This document shows, one piece after another, positions 7,856 through 16,551 of a DNA stretch of 56,677 bases (positions within the stretch are counted from its first letter, which is position 1; each line of letters opens with the position of its first letter). Under the pieces are notes generated by a model. That model saw only the letters and a list, made by a program, of their open reading frames with translations, searched no databases and was not told the origin of the DNA. Where the stretch lies: positions 1 to 56,677 of the forward strand of contig CALFXX010000063.1 in NCBI GenBank assembly GCA_937952975.1. The letters are read 5' to 3'. Origin of the DNA: an uncultured Alcaligenaceae bacterium. GTDB taxonomy: Bacteria; Pseudomonadota; Gammaproteobacteria; Burkholderiales; Burkholderiaceae_B. The translations under genes were made by a program, and so were the position numbers.

Positions 7856-8920
7856 ATGACACAGCAAAGGGCGCCCGCTAACCGGCCGACTGAAGACGGT
7901 AGTGTGATTGGTAGTGCTCAGCAAGTCACCCACGCACCTGGTAATGTTCTAGACATTACCGGACTCACTGTTGATATCGCAACACCGCGCGGTACCTTGC
8001 ACGTCGTGCGCGACGTGTCACTGCGCGTCAAACGCGGCGAGACGTTATGCATTGTCGGCGAATCAGGTTGCGGCAAGTCAATGACGTCGCTATCGATTAT
8101 GGGTTTACTGCCAAAGTCTGCCAAACGCAGCAGCACGCGCTTTGAATTTTTAGGCGAAGATCTAAGTCAAGCGAGCAAAAGCCAGATTAACGCCTTGCGC
8201 GGCAAAAAAATGGCGATGATTTTTCAAGAGCCGATGACAGCACTCAACCCAGCCTATACGATTGGCGAGCAACTCACTGAGCACTACCGCCATCATCTGA
8301 AAGCCTCTGAAGCCGATGCGCGCGCCCGAGCCGTGAGCTTGCTTGAAAAAGTTGGTATCGCCTCGGCTGCTCAACGACTTGGACAATATCCCCATCAACT
8401 ATCAGGGGGGTTACGCCAGCGCGTCATGATCGCGATGTCGTTGATGTGCGACCCTGAACTCTTGATCGCGGATGAACCCAGCACGGCGCTTGATGTCACC
8501 ATTCAGGCACAAATTCTGCGTTTACTTGCCGATCTGCAAAAAGAGCTTGGCATCGCAATGATCCTAATCACGCATGACCTCGGAGTGGTAGCGCGTATCG
8601 CAGACCGCGTTGCTGTCATGTATGCAGGGCAAATTGTCGAACAAGGTTCGGCGGCCGACATTTTTTCGGAACCTCAACATCCGTATACGCGTGGCTTAAT
8701 CAGTTGCATCCCAATCCCGGGGCGTACCACCCCGGGCGGCAAACTCGGAACCATTCCCGGCGTGGTCCCGTCGTTGCTGGGCGATATGACAGGCTGCGCC
8801 TTTCGCGATCGTTGCGCCTCTGCACAAGCCTCGTGTGCGGGCAAGATCCCCCTTCATGAAACGCCCAATGACCATCAATGGCGCTGCGTGCTCGAACCCA
8901 GCGAGGCACAAGCAACATGA
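7856..8920 (+). CDS. Peptide ABC transporter ATP-binding protein, DppD type
   Basis: A 354-residue cytoplasmic ATPase. Walker A is GESGCGKS (residues 68-75), the ABC signature is LSGGLRQR, Walker B is LLIADEPSTALD, and the switch histidine lies in LITHDL. The C-terminal oligopeptide-transporter extension has the Cys-containing pattern GCAFRDRCASAQASC. Its first ~30 residues are a poorly conserved extension, so a later start is possible, although the ATG at 7856 is only three bases after the previous stop. It forms a heterodimer with the next gene, with which it overlaps by four bases. Confidence 0.92.
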   Translation: MTQQRAPANRPTEDGSVIGSAQQVTHAPGNVLDITGLTVDIATPRGTLHVVRDVSLRVKRGETLCIVGESGCGKSMTSLSIMGLLPKSAKRSSTRFEFLGEDLSQASKSQINALRGKKMAMIFQEPMTALNPAYTIGEQLTEHYRHHLKASEADARARAVSLLEKVGIASAAQRLGQYPHQLSGGLRQRVMIAMSLMCDPELLIADEPSTALDVTIQAQILRLLADLQKELGIAMILITHDLGVVARIADRVAVMYAGQIVEQGSAADIFSEPQHPYTRGLISCIPIPGRTTPGGKLGTIPGVVPSLLGDMTGCAFRDRCASAQASCAGKIPLHETPNDHQWRCVLEPSEAQAT

Positions 8921-9888
8921 GCGCCTTGATTCAAACTCACGACTTACAACGCAGCTTCAAGGTGCGCGCCGGTTTATTCAAACCCAATCAAACCCTGCAC
9001 GCCGTGAACGGCATCAACCTGTCAGTTAACCGAGGCGATGTCTTAGGGATTGTGGGTGAGTCGGGCTGCGGCAAATCAACGCTCGCCCGTATGCTGTTAG
9101 GCTTGACGCCACCTAGCGAGGGCAGCGTTTCGTTTGACGGGCAAGACCTGAGCAAGATTGATCGGCGCGAACTCGCCAAACGCGTTCAGCCAATTTTTCA
9201 AGATCCGTATTCGTCCTTGAATCCAAGGCGCAGCATTTCATCGATCGTATCGTTTCCGCTTGATGTTGCAGGCCTTGGTAGCAAGACCGACCGTCGCAAC
9301 AAGGCGCTTGAGATGCTTGAGCGCGTGGGCTTACCGGCGCGCTATGCTGACAACACGCCGGGGCAATTATCAGGCGGGCAACGCCAACGTGTTGCCATCG
9401 CAAGGGCCTTAGTCATGCACCCCGAAATCGTGGTGTGCGATGAACCCACTTCAGCGTTAGATGTTTCAGTGCAAGCGCAGATCTTGAATCTGTTGCTCGA
9501 CTTGCGCAAAGAATTTAATCTGACCTATGTGTTTATCAGTCATAACTTAGCCGTCGTTGAACATATCGCCACGCAAGTGGCCGTCATGTACCTAGGCCGA
9601 GTGGTTGAGTTGGCCCCCACCGCAGAGCTGTTTAAACATCCCCGTCATCCGTATACAAAGGCTTTACTCGCCTCTGTCTTGACCCCAGAGCCGGGGCTGG
9701 GCTTACCAGACCTTGAGCTTGGGCTTTCGTTTCCCGATCCCCTGCACCCCCCTTCAGGCTGCACATTTCATCCACGATGCCCACAGGCTAGCGCCGAGTG
9801 CTCTTCACGGCGGCCTGAATTAGTCAAAAATGGGCTCAGTGAAGTCGCCTGTCTTTTGTACCCGACACAAGCTCACACATCCTCTTAG
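8917..9888 (+). CDS. Peptide ABC transporter ATP-binding protein, DppF type
   Basis: Start at ATG 8917, overlapping the preceding stop as ATGA; an upstream frame start at 8878 would run inside the neighbour. The 323-residue ATPase has Walker A GESGCGKST, signature LSGGQRQR, Walker B VVCDEPTSALD and H-loop FISHNL. It ends in the oligopeptide-transporter extension with the Cys pattern GCTFHPRCPQASAEC. As the last gene of the operon it completes a binding protein, two permeases and two ATPases. No intrinsic terminator was seen in the 108 bases before the next gene. Confidence 0.92.
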   Translation: MSALIQTHDLQRSFKVRAGLFKPNQTLHAVNGINLSVNRGDVLGIVGESGCGKSTLARMLLGLTPPSEGSVSFDGQDLSKIDRRELAKRVQPIFQDPYSSLNPRRSISSIVSFPLDVAGLGSKTDRRNKALEMLERVGLPARYADNTPGQLSGGQRQRVAIARALVMHPEIVVCDEPTSALDVSVQAQILNLLLDLRKEFNLTYVFISHNLAVVEHIATQVAVMYLGRVVELAPTAELFKHPRHPYTKALLASVLTPEPGLGLPDLELGLSFPDPLHPPSGCTFHPRCPQASAECSSRRPELVKNGLSEVACLLYPTQAHTSS

Positions 9889-9996
9889 TGTGCGGCCTAA
9901 GCCACTGATGCTCAAGTACAAAAAACCTCTTGACCGTCACATTTAGTCGAATTAGCCTAAAGCGGCATTTCTGAAACCAAACCGACGAGGGATCAC

Positions 9997-11151
9997 GTGG
10001 CAGATCTAAATACTGATAGCTTGACTGAAACCACCACAACGGGGTGGCTGAGCCGTATGGGCTCAAGCTTGGGCGGTGTGCTATTTGGCATCATCTTATT
10101 GCCCTGTGCGATTGCTCTGTTATCTTGGAACGAAGGTCGCGCAGTGACCGCGGCAGCGGGTTTGAAGCGGGGCTTAGGCTCAATCGTAGAAATCAACGCC
10201 GATTCAGTGAATCCGCAACATAACGCAAAACTGGTCTATCTAAATGGCACAGTCACTGGGGTCACACCAGCGGTGGACGCCTGGAGTGGTTTCTCAGCCA
10301 CTGGCCTTGTGCGCTTGCAGCGTAAAGTCGAAATGTACCAGTGGCTTGAGCGAGAAACCGAAACGAAAACCAACAACGTCGGTGGCTCGCAAACGACACA
10401 AAAAACGTATACCTACGTGTTGGATTGGTCCGAAAGTGCGCGTAACTCTGCACAATTCAAACTCCCGACAGGGCACCAAAACCCGGTGATGCCTTTAAAG
10501 TCGCAAACCTTTGACGCCAACTCCGTCAAAATTGGCGCCTTCAGTTTAGGCAAAAGTCTGGTGCAAGACCTGAACAATTTTGAGTCGATTCAAACACTCA
10601 CCAAAGCTCCCGCAGGATATGTCGTACAAGGCAATATGCTTTACAAAGGTGTCAACCCAGACCAACCTGCACTGGGGGATGTACGGGTAACCTATAGTGC
10701 GATTGCTGAGCAAACGTATTCAATCGCGGCTCAACAAAACGGCAGCACACTCGTGACTTATCACGATGCAAAAAACGATTACAAGATCGCGCTGATTGAG
10801 CCTGGCATCGTCAGTGCTCAAAAACTGTTCGCCGACCAAGCCTCGACTGAAAAGCTCATTACCTGGGCTTGTCGAATTGGTGGGTTTCTGTTGTTGCTAT
10901 TTGGCTTCAGTCTCATCATGGGCCCGCTCGCCATGCTGGTTGCCTTTTTGCCGTTCTTAGAGAGCTTGGTAGGCTTTGGCACATTCTTTATTGCACTCGG
11001 CCTAGCAATACCAATCACGCTGGTCACCATCGCAGTCGCATGGATAGCAAGTAGGCCCTTGATTGGTGGTGGCATCTTACTGATCGCCGTGGCAGCGACT
11101 TGGGCGATTCGTAGTATGGCAGTCAAGAAGAAAACTGCGACGACGGCTTAG
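9997..11151 (+). CDS. TMEM43-family membrane protein
   Basis: A 384-residue protein starting at GTG 9997, preceded by GAGGGA. One hydrophobic segment lies near residues 22-44 and is followed directly by WNEGRAV, a hallmark of the TMEM43 family. A long soluble region (~50-285) follows, then three or four transmembrane segments at the C-terminus (~290-378). The family is found in bacteria and animals. The bacterial role is unknown, although links to membrane organisation have been proposed for the animal protein. It stands alone between the peptide operon and a convergent methyltransferase. A perfect 12-bp hairpin begins eight bases after its stop. Confidence 0.8.
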   Translation: MADLNTDSLTETTTTGWLSRMGSSLGGVLFGIILLPCAIALLSWNEGRAVTAAAGLKRGLGSIVEINADSVNPQHNAKLVYLNGTVTGVTPAVDAWSGFSATGLVRLQRKVEMYQWLERETETKTNNVGGSQTTQKTYTYVLDWSESARNSAQFKLPTGHQNPVMPLKSQTFDANSVKIGAFSLGKSLVQDLNNFESIQTLTKAPAGYVVQGNMLYKGVNPDQPALGDVRVTYSAIAEQTYSIAAQQNGSTLVTYHDAKNDYKIALIEPGIVSAQKLFADQASTEKLITWACRIGGFLLLLFGFSLIMGPLAMLVAFLPFLESLVGFGTFFIALGLAIPITLVTIAVAWIASRPLIGGGILLIAVAATWAIRSMAVKKKTATTA

Positions 11152-11158
11152 TATCACC

Positions 11159-11191
11159 CCAACGCGTGTTACTGAGCGAAACACGCGTTGG
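11159..11191 (+). terminator. Perfect 12-bp hairpin after the TMEM43-like gene
   Basis: Arms CCAACGCGTGTT (11159-11170) and AACACGCGTTGG (11180-11191) enclose a 9-base loop, eight bases after the stop codon. No T tract follows on either strand, so it is not a classical intrinsic terminator. It may act as a 3'-end stabiliser or as a protein-binding dyad between convergent genes. Confidence 0.5.
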
Positions 11192-11261
11192 TTCACCGAA
11201 GATGTAGACTTGAACGGTAGACTTGAGCGCAATACTCGGTGAGTCACACAACGCCCATTCG

Positions 11262-11894
11262 TTAGCGCAGCGTGTATTCAAACGCCCAGTAGTACTGCCA
11301 AGTCGTGTAGGTCGCTTGCTCGCCAAAAGGCGCGACCAAGTCGCACAGATCAAATTCATGAGGATAATTTTTGAGGACGCGGTGGCTTGAGCCATCGGCC
11401 AATTTGCGGAGCTGATAGGTGTTGCCTTCTAGGTCGGGCTCTGTCAACGGCGTGCTATTGCCCTCGACATATAAGTTATCAAGCATCACCACGCGCGCGC
11501 CCGGCTTAAGCGTTTTATTCAAGCCCAACAAAAATTCTTTTTGACGCGCAAGCGGCACGTGCGAAAACCAAAAGCCCGCAAAGGCAGCATCGTAAGGCTC
11601 AGGCGAGACAGGCAACGCATACGCATCACCGACCAGCCACTGTGCACGAGGATTATTTGGCCTGCTCTGTGCGATTTGCAATGTTTCAGCTGAGGCATCC
11701 AAACCCAAGACACTGGCCGCAACTGGGGCAATAAATTGGGTCCAGTAGCCAGTGCCTGCAGCCACTTCAAGCACACGAGCACCTTCAAATCTTGAAGGCA
11801 GCCATTGCTCAATCAAACGTAAATCAGTTTGGCGTTCAGGCTTGGTGTAAATCTGGTCATATTCTTTTGCGCGTGCAGCGTAATACTCTTTCAT
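11262..11894 (-). CDS. Class I SAM-dependent methyltransferase
   Basis: A 210-residue cytoplasmic protein with a Rossmann-like methyltransferase fold. Motif I is VLEVAAGTGYW (near 40-50), with the acidic end of strand 2 in LGLDAS (near 63-68). A further conserved segment is WLVGDAYALP (near 85-94), and DAAFAGFWFSHVP matches the post-motif. It resembles small-molecule methyltransferases, but the substrate cannot be inferred. The gene stands alone, convergent with the TMEM43-like gene. The ATG at 11894 is the natural start (MKEYYAARAKEYD). Confidence 0.82.
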   Translation of the reverse strand: MKEYYAARAKEYDQIYTKPERQTDLRLIEQWLPSRFEGARVLEVAAGTGYWTQFIAPVAASVLGLDASAETLQIAQSRPNNPRAQWLVGDAYALPVSPEPYDAAFAGFWFSHVPLARQKEFLLGLNKTLKPGARVVMLDNLYVEGNSTPLTEPDLEGNTYQLRKLADGSSHRVLKNYPHEFDLCDLVAPFGEQATYTTWQYYWAFEYTLR

Positions 11895-12066
11895 TCAGTG
11901 ACCACCTTAATATGCGATCACTCAGTATACAAAGCACTTATGACGTGAGCATGACTCATCACAACCCGCTGGCAGCAATGCAAACTCGGTGACCGATGGC
12001 TGACGCAGATACGAACAGCTCTGAATAACGCTCACCGAAAGATCAGTTCAAGACGAAATACCTCGC

Positions 12067-12116
12067 GCTGCAAGCCTAGTGCTGCAAGCGCAGCGCTGCA
12101 TGCTTAATGCTGCAAA
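12067..12116. repeat. Imperfect 14-bp tandem repeat at the 3' end of gltL
   Basis: About three and a half copies of a 14-bp unit beginning GCTGCA(A/T)GC occur at 12067, 12081, 12095 and 12109. The last copies include the final codons and stop of the gltL-like gene at 12104. The array may be replication slippage or a structured 3' end. Confidence 0.6.
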
Positions 12117-12844
12117 ATCTTTGATAAAAATTGTTGCGCGCGCTCGCTCTTTGCCTCGGTAAAGAACGCGTCTTTGGTGGCGTCTTCAACGATCTCACCC
12201 TCATCCATAAAGATGACGCGATGCGCTACTTTGCGAGCAAACCCCATTTCGTGCGTGACCACCATCATGGTCATGCCCTCTTTGGCCAAAGTCACCATCA
12301 CATCTAACACTTCACCAACCATTTCTGGGTCGAGCGCCGAGGTGGGCTCATCAAATAACATCACCACAGGATCCATACTTAAGGCACGCGCAATTGCCAC
12401 ACGTTGTTGTTGACCGCCAGAAAGTTGACCCGGATGTTTATCTTTGTGAGCAGTCAAACCCACTCGATCAAGCATCTTTAACCCACGCGCCAGGGCATCG
12501 GCAGGACTGCGACCCAACACTTTAATTTGTGCCAAGGTCAGGTTCTCAGTGACGCTCAGATGAGGAAACAACTCGAAATGCTGAAACACCATACCGACCT
12601 GACTACGCAATTTAGGCAGATCGGTTTTTGGATCATGTAACTCGACACCATTGATGGTAAGTTTGCCCTGTTGAAACGGTTCAAGCGCATTGACGCACTT
12701 GATCAGAGTCGACTTACCCGAACCCGATGGCCCGCAAACAACCACGACCTCACCACGATTGACCTGAGTGGTGCAGTGCTTCAAGACATTAAAGCTGCCA
12801 TACCATTTAGAGACATCTTCAATCGCAATCATTTGTTCTGACAT
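12104..12844 (-). CDS. gltL: Amino-acid ABC transporter ATP-binding protein (glutamate/aspartate type)
   Basis: A 246-residue ATPase of the polar amino-acid importer family. Walker A is GPSGSGKST (about 38-46), the signature is LSGGQQQR, Walker B is VMLFDEPTSALD, and the H-loop is VVTHEM. The family pattern VFQHFELFPHLSVTENL is present. In typical operons gltL follows gltI-gltJ-gltK directly. Here gltIJK lies at 15011-17466 on the same strand, and a 1.7-kb opposite-strand gene sits between gltK and this gene. It therefore probably needs its own promoter in the region 12845-13154. Function is inferred from family and the nearby cognate genes. Confidence 0.88.
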   Translation of the reverse strand: MSEQMIAIEDVSKWYGSFNVLKHCTTQVNRGEVVVVCGPSGSGKSTLIKCVNALEPFQQGKLTINGVELHDPKTDLPKLRSQVGMVFQHFELFPHLSVTENLTLAQIKVLGRSPADALARGLKMLDRVGLTAHKDKHPGQLSGGQQQRVAIARALSMDPVVMLFDEPTSALDPEMVGEVLDVMVTLAKEGMTMMVVTHEMGFARKVAHRVIFMDEGEIVEDATKDAFFTEAKSERAQQFLSKILQH

Positions 12845-13154
12845 TTGGGTTCCTAGTACTAAACTTCGGGGTAAAGCAGGCTGAGAGTTCCTAGCATTGT
12901 GACATGAATCAGCCTACAAAACACTTTGATTTCATTGGTTATTTATCTCTTTACAAGCGATCGGGTCGAGTACGGCGGCACCCAACAATCGCACCAGCCA
13001 CGCTACGCTTAACGCACAACTGAAACGCAGAAGGTTTGCACCTATAATTTTGCTTTAAGGTGCGTCTTGCCTGTCTTAATCGATTGCCTTGACGCTTACA
13101 CCCACGACTGCGAATATTTCTGCCGCCCGCACCACTGATTGACCACCAAGAACA
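12845..13154. other. Divergent intergenic region between gltL and the TPR-PRMT gene
   Basis: These 310 bases separate two divergently read genes, so both promoters should lie here. For the right-hand gene, a TATAAT hexamer at 13043-13048 with CTGAAA 17 bases upstream (13020-13025, 4 of 6 matches to TTGACA) is a candidate sigma-70 promoter. The 10-mer AGCAGGCTGA at 12875-12884 recurs in the same orientation at 14942-14951, beyond the far end of the TPR-PRMT gene. No convincing small gene was seen. Confidence 0.4.
13020..13048 (+). promoter_or_regulatory. Candidate sigma-70 promoter for the TPR-PRMT gene
   Basis: CTGAAA (13020-13025) and TATAAT (13043-13048) are spaced by 17 bases and lie 107 bases before the ATG at 13155. 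The -10 box is perfect and the -35 box matches 4 of 6 positions. This is consensus matching only. Confidence 0.35.
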
Positions 13155-14876
13155 ATGAAAACCATCGATTCGATTAAAGCTGCCTTTAAACAGGGCCAAC
13201 GGTCAGAGGCTCTGCAAGCCTGCGCACAACTTTGTGCAGCCGAGCCGACTAACCTTGAGCCCAAGCGGCTGTTAGCCTTGATGTATGTCGTCCTTGGTCA
13301 TTTTGCCGAGGCAAAAACTGGCTATCAAGCCGTGCTTGCTCTGCGTCCAAACGATGGCGATGCGCTCTTTAATCTGGCCGTATGCGAAAGAGAGTTACAA
13401 AACCTTCATGCTGCGGTCGATGTTTACACGACCTATACCAACGCACACCCCTCCGCTGTCGAAGGATGGGTGAACTTAGCCGAATGCCATCAACAACTTG
13501 GCCAATATCAGCAAGCAATTACTGCAGCGGATCGGGCAATTAAGATCACACCGACCTCTTTCAGGCCGTGGCTGATCAAGGCAGACGCCTTGCAGGCCGC
13601 GCGCGATTACTCTGGCGCAGTCAAGCAATATAAAAATGCCAATCAGTGTGAACCGAATGCGGCGTCGTACCTTGGCATGGGCCTGGCCCAGCAAGCCCTG
13701 AAGCAACTGCCCGAAGCGCTCGATTCATTGACGCGCGCGCTGGGTCTTGCACAAAAGCTCTTGCCCGCACTGCTTGCCCGCGCCGAGATCTTAGATGTGA
13801 TGGGCCGCCCGCAAGAAGCGTTACGTGACTATCTTGCTGCCTTAACAATCAAACCTGATCACGAGCAAGGCTTGAAAAATGCCTCTGGCTTATTGGTCGC
13901 ACTGAATCGCGGCACTGAGGCGCTTGAACTGTTTAACAAAGCGCTTGAAGTCTCGCCTAACTTACTGGTGGCCAAGCTCGGTTCAGCCTGGGCGACTAGT
14001 AAAATGGTGCCGTTGTGGCATGTTCCTATGATGAACGAGTTACATCGTAACGATGCCTATTACGAGGGCATCAAAACAGCGGCGAAGCCAGGCAAACTTG
14101 TCTTAGAGATCGGTGCCGGCTCGGGTTTGCTTTCAATGATGGCCGCTAAACAAGGGGCCTCAAAAGTCGTTGCGTGCGAGGCTGAACCCCTTGTAGCAAA
14201 AACCGCCACAGAAATTGTCAAAGCCAATGGCTTTGCAGATACCGTCACCATTCTTTCAAAAATATCGTACGACGTTGAGGTTGGTAAAGACTTACCTGAA
14301 AAAGCCGATGTACTGATTCATGAAATTTTTGATAGCGCCATTATTGGTGAACATGTGCTGCCCGCTCTTGAAGATGCTAAAAAACGGCTGCTTAAACCTG
14401 ACGCTTTAATTGTGCCGCACGCAGCCAGCATTATGATCGCCTTAATGGGCGGCGAGGCAGCTGGCAAATACCTGCGGGTTGACAGTAGCAATGGCTTTGA
14501 CCTGTCGCTCTTCAATTCGATTGCCTCGAAAAAAATCCCGTTCTATCGCGAAGATATTGCACTCGAGCCAATGAGCGCGGCAGTGGATGCGTTTCGTTTT
14601 GACTTTATGAATCAGGATTCGTATCCTGCAGAAAACAAAATTTTAGAGTTGACCGCCACAACCGAAGGTCTTTGCTACGGAATCGTGCAGTGGATTCGCA
14701 TCGAACTCGATGCCAATACCAACTGGGAAAACCCGCCAACCGATATCCGCTCAACGACCGCTTGGCAACGCACAATTTATCGTTTTGATCAGCCCTTACA
14801 ACTCACAAAAGGCATGATCGTTAAGATTGATGCAAGCCACGATCGTGCCTCGCCTTGGTTTGATTTAGCAAAGTAA
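13155..14876 (+). CDS. TPR-repeat protein fused to a PRMT7/9-like protein arginine methyltransferase domain
   Basis: A 573-residue protein with no signal peptide. Residues ~1-280 are successive 34-residue TPR units, for example A-E-A-K-T-G-Y-Q-A-V-L near 51-61 and Q-Y-Q-Q-A-I-T-A near 117-124. Residues ~285-573 form a SAM methyltransferase related to arginine methyltransferases. The entry motif is PLWHVPMMNELHRNDAYYEG (286-305). Motif I is LEIGAGSG (317-324), and the acidic residue of strand 2 is in ACEAE. A double-E loop HEIFDSAIIGEHVLP has Glu 390 and Glu 399. AWQRT at 536-540 sits where the PRMT THW loop lies. TPRs before a PRMT domain recall eukaryotic PRMT9. The target is unknown. The gene splits the glt transporter locus. 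A small-molecule methyltransferase is the alternative, but both glutamates argue for a PRMT-like active site. Confidence 0.83.
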   Translation: MKTIDSIKAAFKQGQRSEALQACAQLCAAEPTNLEPKRLLALMYVVLGHFAEAKTGYQAVLALRPNDGDALFNLAVCERELQNLHAAVDVYTTYTNAHPSAVEGWVNLAECHQQLGQYQQAITAADRAIKITPTSFRPWLIKADALQAARDYSGAVKQYKNANQCEPNAASYLGMGLAQQALKQLPEALDSLTRALGLAQKLLPALLARAEILDVMGRPQEALRDYLAALTIKPDHEQGLKNASGLLVALNRGTEALELFNKALEVSPNLLVAKLGSAWATSKMVPLWHVPMMNELHRNDAYYEGIKTAAKPGKLVLEIGAGSGLLSMMAAKQGASKVVACEAEPLVAKTATEIVKANGFADTVTILSKISYDVEVGKDLPEKADVLIHEIFDSAIIGEHVLPALEDAKKRLLKPDALIVPHAASIMIALMGGEAAGKYLRVDSSNGFDLSLFNSIASKKIPFYREDIALEPMSAAVDAFRFDFMNQDSYPAENKILELTATTEGLCYGIVQWIRIELDANTNWENPPTDIRSTTAWQRTIYRFDQPLQLTKGMIVKIDASHDRASPWFDLAK

Positions 14877-15010
14877 TCTGGGTGAGGCTGCACGCTTTGG
14901 CAGCAGACTTTGCCGAACGCCTGTAACATTTTTGCCCCGTTAGCAGGCTGAAGCACTCAGCTTTATGAGGCTTGTACTACACGATGTAAGGGGCTTCGAG
15001 TACTACGCAA

Positions 15011-15700
15011 TCAGCGTACTGCAATGCGTGCCTGTAAGCGCTTCACCAACATTGAGGCACCAAACGAGATCACAAAGTACACCAGCGCCGCAAAGATATA
15101 CATCTCGACCAAGCGACCATCGCGCTGTGCCACTTTGCTTGCTGCACCTAAAAAGTCGGTTAACGACAACACATAGACCAACGAAGTATCTTGAAAAAGA
15201 ATAATCGACTGCGTCAACAACAGCGGCGTCATGGCTCTGAAAGCCTGTGGCAGCACGATATGACCCATTACTTGGTGATAGCGCATACCAAGCGCTTGTG
15301 CCGCAGCAAACTGACCACGCGGCACTGCCTGAATACCTGCACGCATGATCTCTGAAAAATAAGCGGCTTCAAATAACGAGAACGTGACCAGAGCAGACAT
15401 AAAGGCGCCAACAGCCATGGGTCGTTCAGAACCCATCACCCATTGCCCAATATAAGGCAGTAAAAAATAAAACCAAAAAATCACTAAAACCAAAGGTAAC
15501 GAACGAATGATGTTGACGTAGGTGGCCGCAAACTTTTGCAACACGACAAACTTTGATAAGCGCATCAACGCCAAGAGGGTGCCCAACACGATACCCGCGG
15601 CCGTCGCCAACCCAGTCAGCATTAAGGTAAACGACATGCCGTCTTTGAACAGATACGGCCAGCTGCGCGCGATCACATCAAAATCGAAATTGCTAAACAT
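15011..15700 (-). CDS. gltK: Glutamate/aspartate-type ABC transporter permease
   Basis: A 229-residue inner-membrane permease of the polar amino-acid family. It has several hydrophobic segments, the family pattern RSLPLVLVIFWFYFLLP (about 64-80), and the EAA loop AAQALGMRYHQVMGHIVLPQAF near 132-153. It starts nine bases after the stop of gltJ, so the two are translated together. The ATP-binding partner gltL does not follow directly: the next gene on this side is the convergent TPR-PRMT gene. The gltJ/gltK assignment rests on order and on resemblance to the second permease. Confidence 0.87.
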   Translation of the reverse strand: MFSNFDFDVIARSWPYLFKDGMSFTLMLTGLATAAGIVLGTLLALMRLSKFVVLQKFAATYVNIIRSLPLVLVIFWFYFLLPYIGQWVMGSERPMAVGAFMSALVTFSLFEAAYFSEIMRAGIQAVPRGQFAAAQALGMRYHQVMGHIVLPQAFRAMTPLLLTQSIILFQDTSLVYVLSLTDFLGAASKVAQRDGRLVEMYIFAALVYFVISFGASMLVKRLQARIAVR

Positions 15701-15709
15701 GGCGCGCCT

Positions 15710-16459
15710 TTAGTGAACAACCACGTTAGCCGACGTACCGAGATAACCTGGTACAGCGATCGATTTTTCAAGGCGCCGCATCAATACCGTGACGATCATA
15801 TTGGTCAGCAGATATAACAAGGTCGCCACGGTAAACGCTTCAAACACTTGAAACGAAAATTCTTGCATCGAACGTGCACGGGCAGTGAGCTCCATCAGGC
15901 CGATCGTCAAGGCGACCGAAGTATTTTTAATCGTATTCAATAATTCAGAGGTCAGTGGCGGAAAAATAATCCGAAACACCATGGGCATTAAAACGTAGCG
16001 ATATGTTTGCGCTGTAGTCATACCTAGCGCAGTGCTTGCCATACGCTGCCCAACTGGCAGTGTCTCGATGCCGGTACGCACTTGCTCAGCGACGCGCGCT
16101 GACATAAATAAGCCAACACCCAACACCCCGTTATAAAACGCAGCATTGGGCAATTGCTTGAGCCAGTCACCGAAATGCTCTGGTACTAACTCGGGCACAA
16201 CGAAATACCATAAGAACAATTGCACAAGTAGCGGTATGTTGCGAAAAAACTCAACATAGGCATTCCGATCTATGCGCCCCGTACGGCTTGGCAGGGTACG
16301 CATGACGCCAATAAATACCCCTAGCAGCATGGCAATCATCCAGGCAAAGAACGCCGTGGTAAGCGTCCATGCGAGACCGGAAAGCAGCATCTCAAGGTAG
16401 GTGCCCTTACCTTCAGGCGACACCTCAAATAAAATGCCCCAGTTCCATTTGTAATTCAT
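15710..16459 (-). CDS. gltJ: Glutamate/aspartate-type ABC transporter permease
   Basis: A 249-residue permease starting MNYKWNWGILFEVSPEG, typical of GltJ. The pattern FFRNIPLLVQLFLWYFVVPEL lies near 69-89. The EAA loop is near 140-165 (ASTALGMTTAQTYRYVLMP), and the C-terminal part has LTSELLNTIKNTSVALTIGLMEL. It lies between the binding-protein gene gltI (92 bases upstream) and gltK. It should form the heterodimeric membrane pore with GltK. Confidence 0.88.
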   Translation of the reverse strand: MNYKWNWGILFEVSPEGKGTYLEMLLSGLAWTLTTAFFAWMIAMLLGVFIGVMRTLPSRTGRIDRNAYVEFFRNIPLLVQLFLWYFVVPELVPEHFGDWLKQLPNAAFYNGVLGVGLFMSARVAEQVRTGIETLPVGQRMASTALGMTTAQTYRYVLMPMVFRIIFPPLTSELLNTIKNTSVALTIGLMELTARARSMQEFSFQVFEAFTVATLLYLLTNMIVTVLMRRLEKSIAVPGYLGTSANVVVH

Positions 16460-16488
16460 GCTGCGATCCTGTTATTGCAACGTGATAA

Positions 16489-16503
16489 AAGCGGAATACC
16501 GCT
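16489..16503 (-). terminator. Weak hairpin between gltI and gltJ
   Basis: On the minus strand AGCGG-TATT-CCGCT is followed by four T residues, directly between the binding-protein and permease genes. Such weak terminators or stabilising hairpins commonly raise binding-protein expression over the membrane subunits. The 5-bp stem makes this tentative. Confidence 0.35.
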
Positions 16504-16551
16504 GAACACCATCACCGATGGCTCAACGATACGCCGCTACACTGTCAAAAA

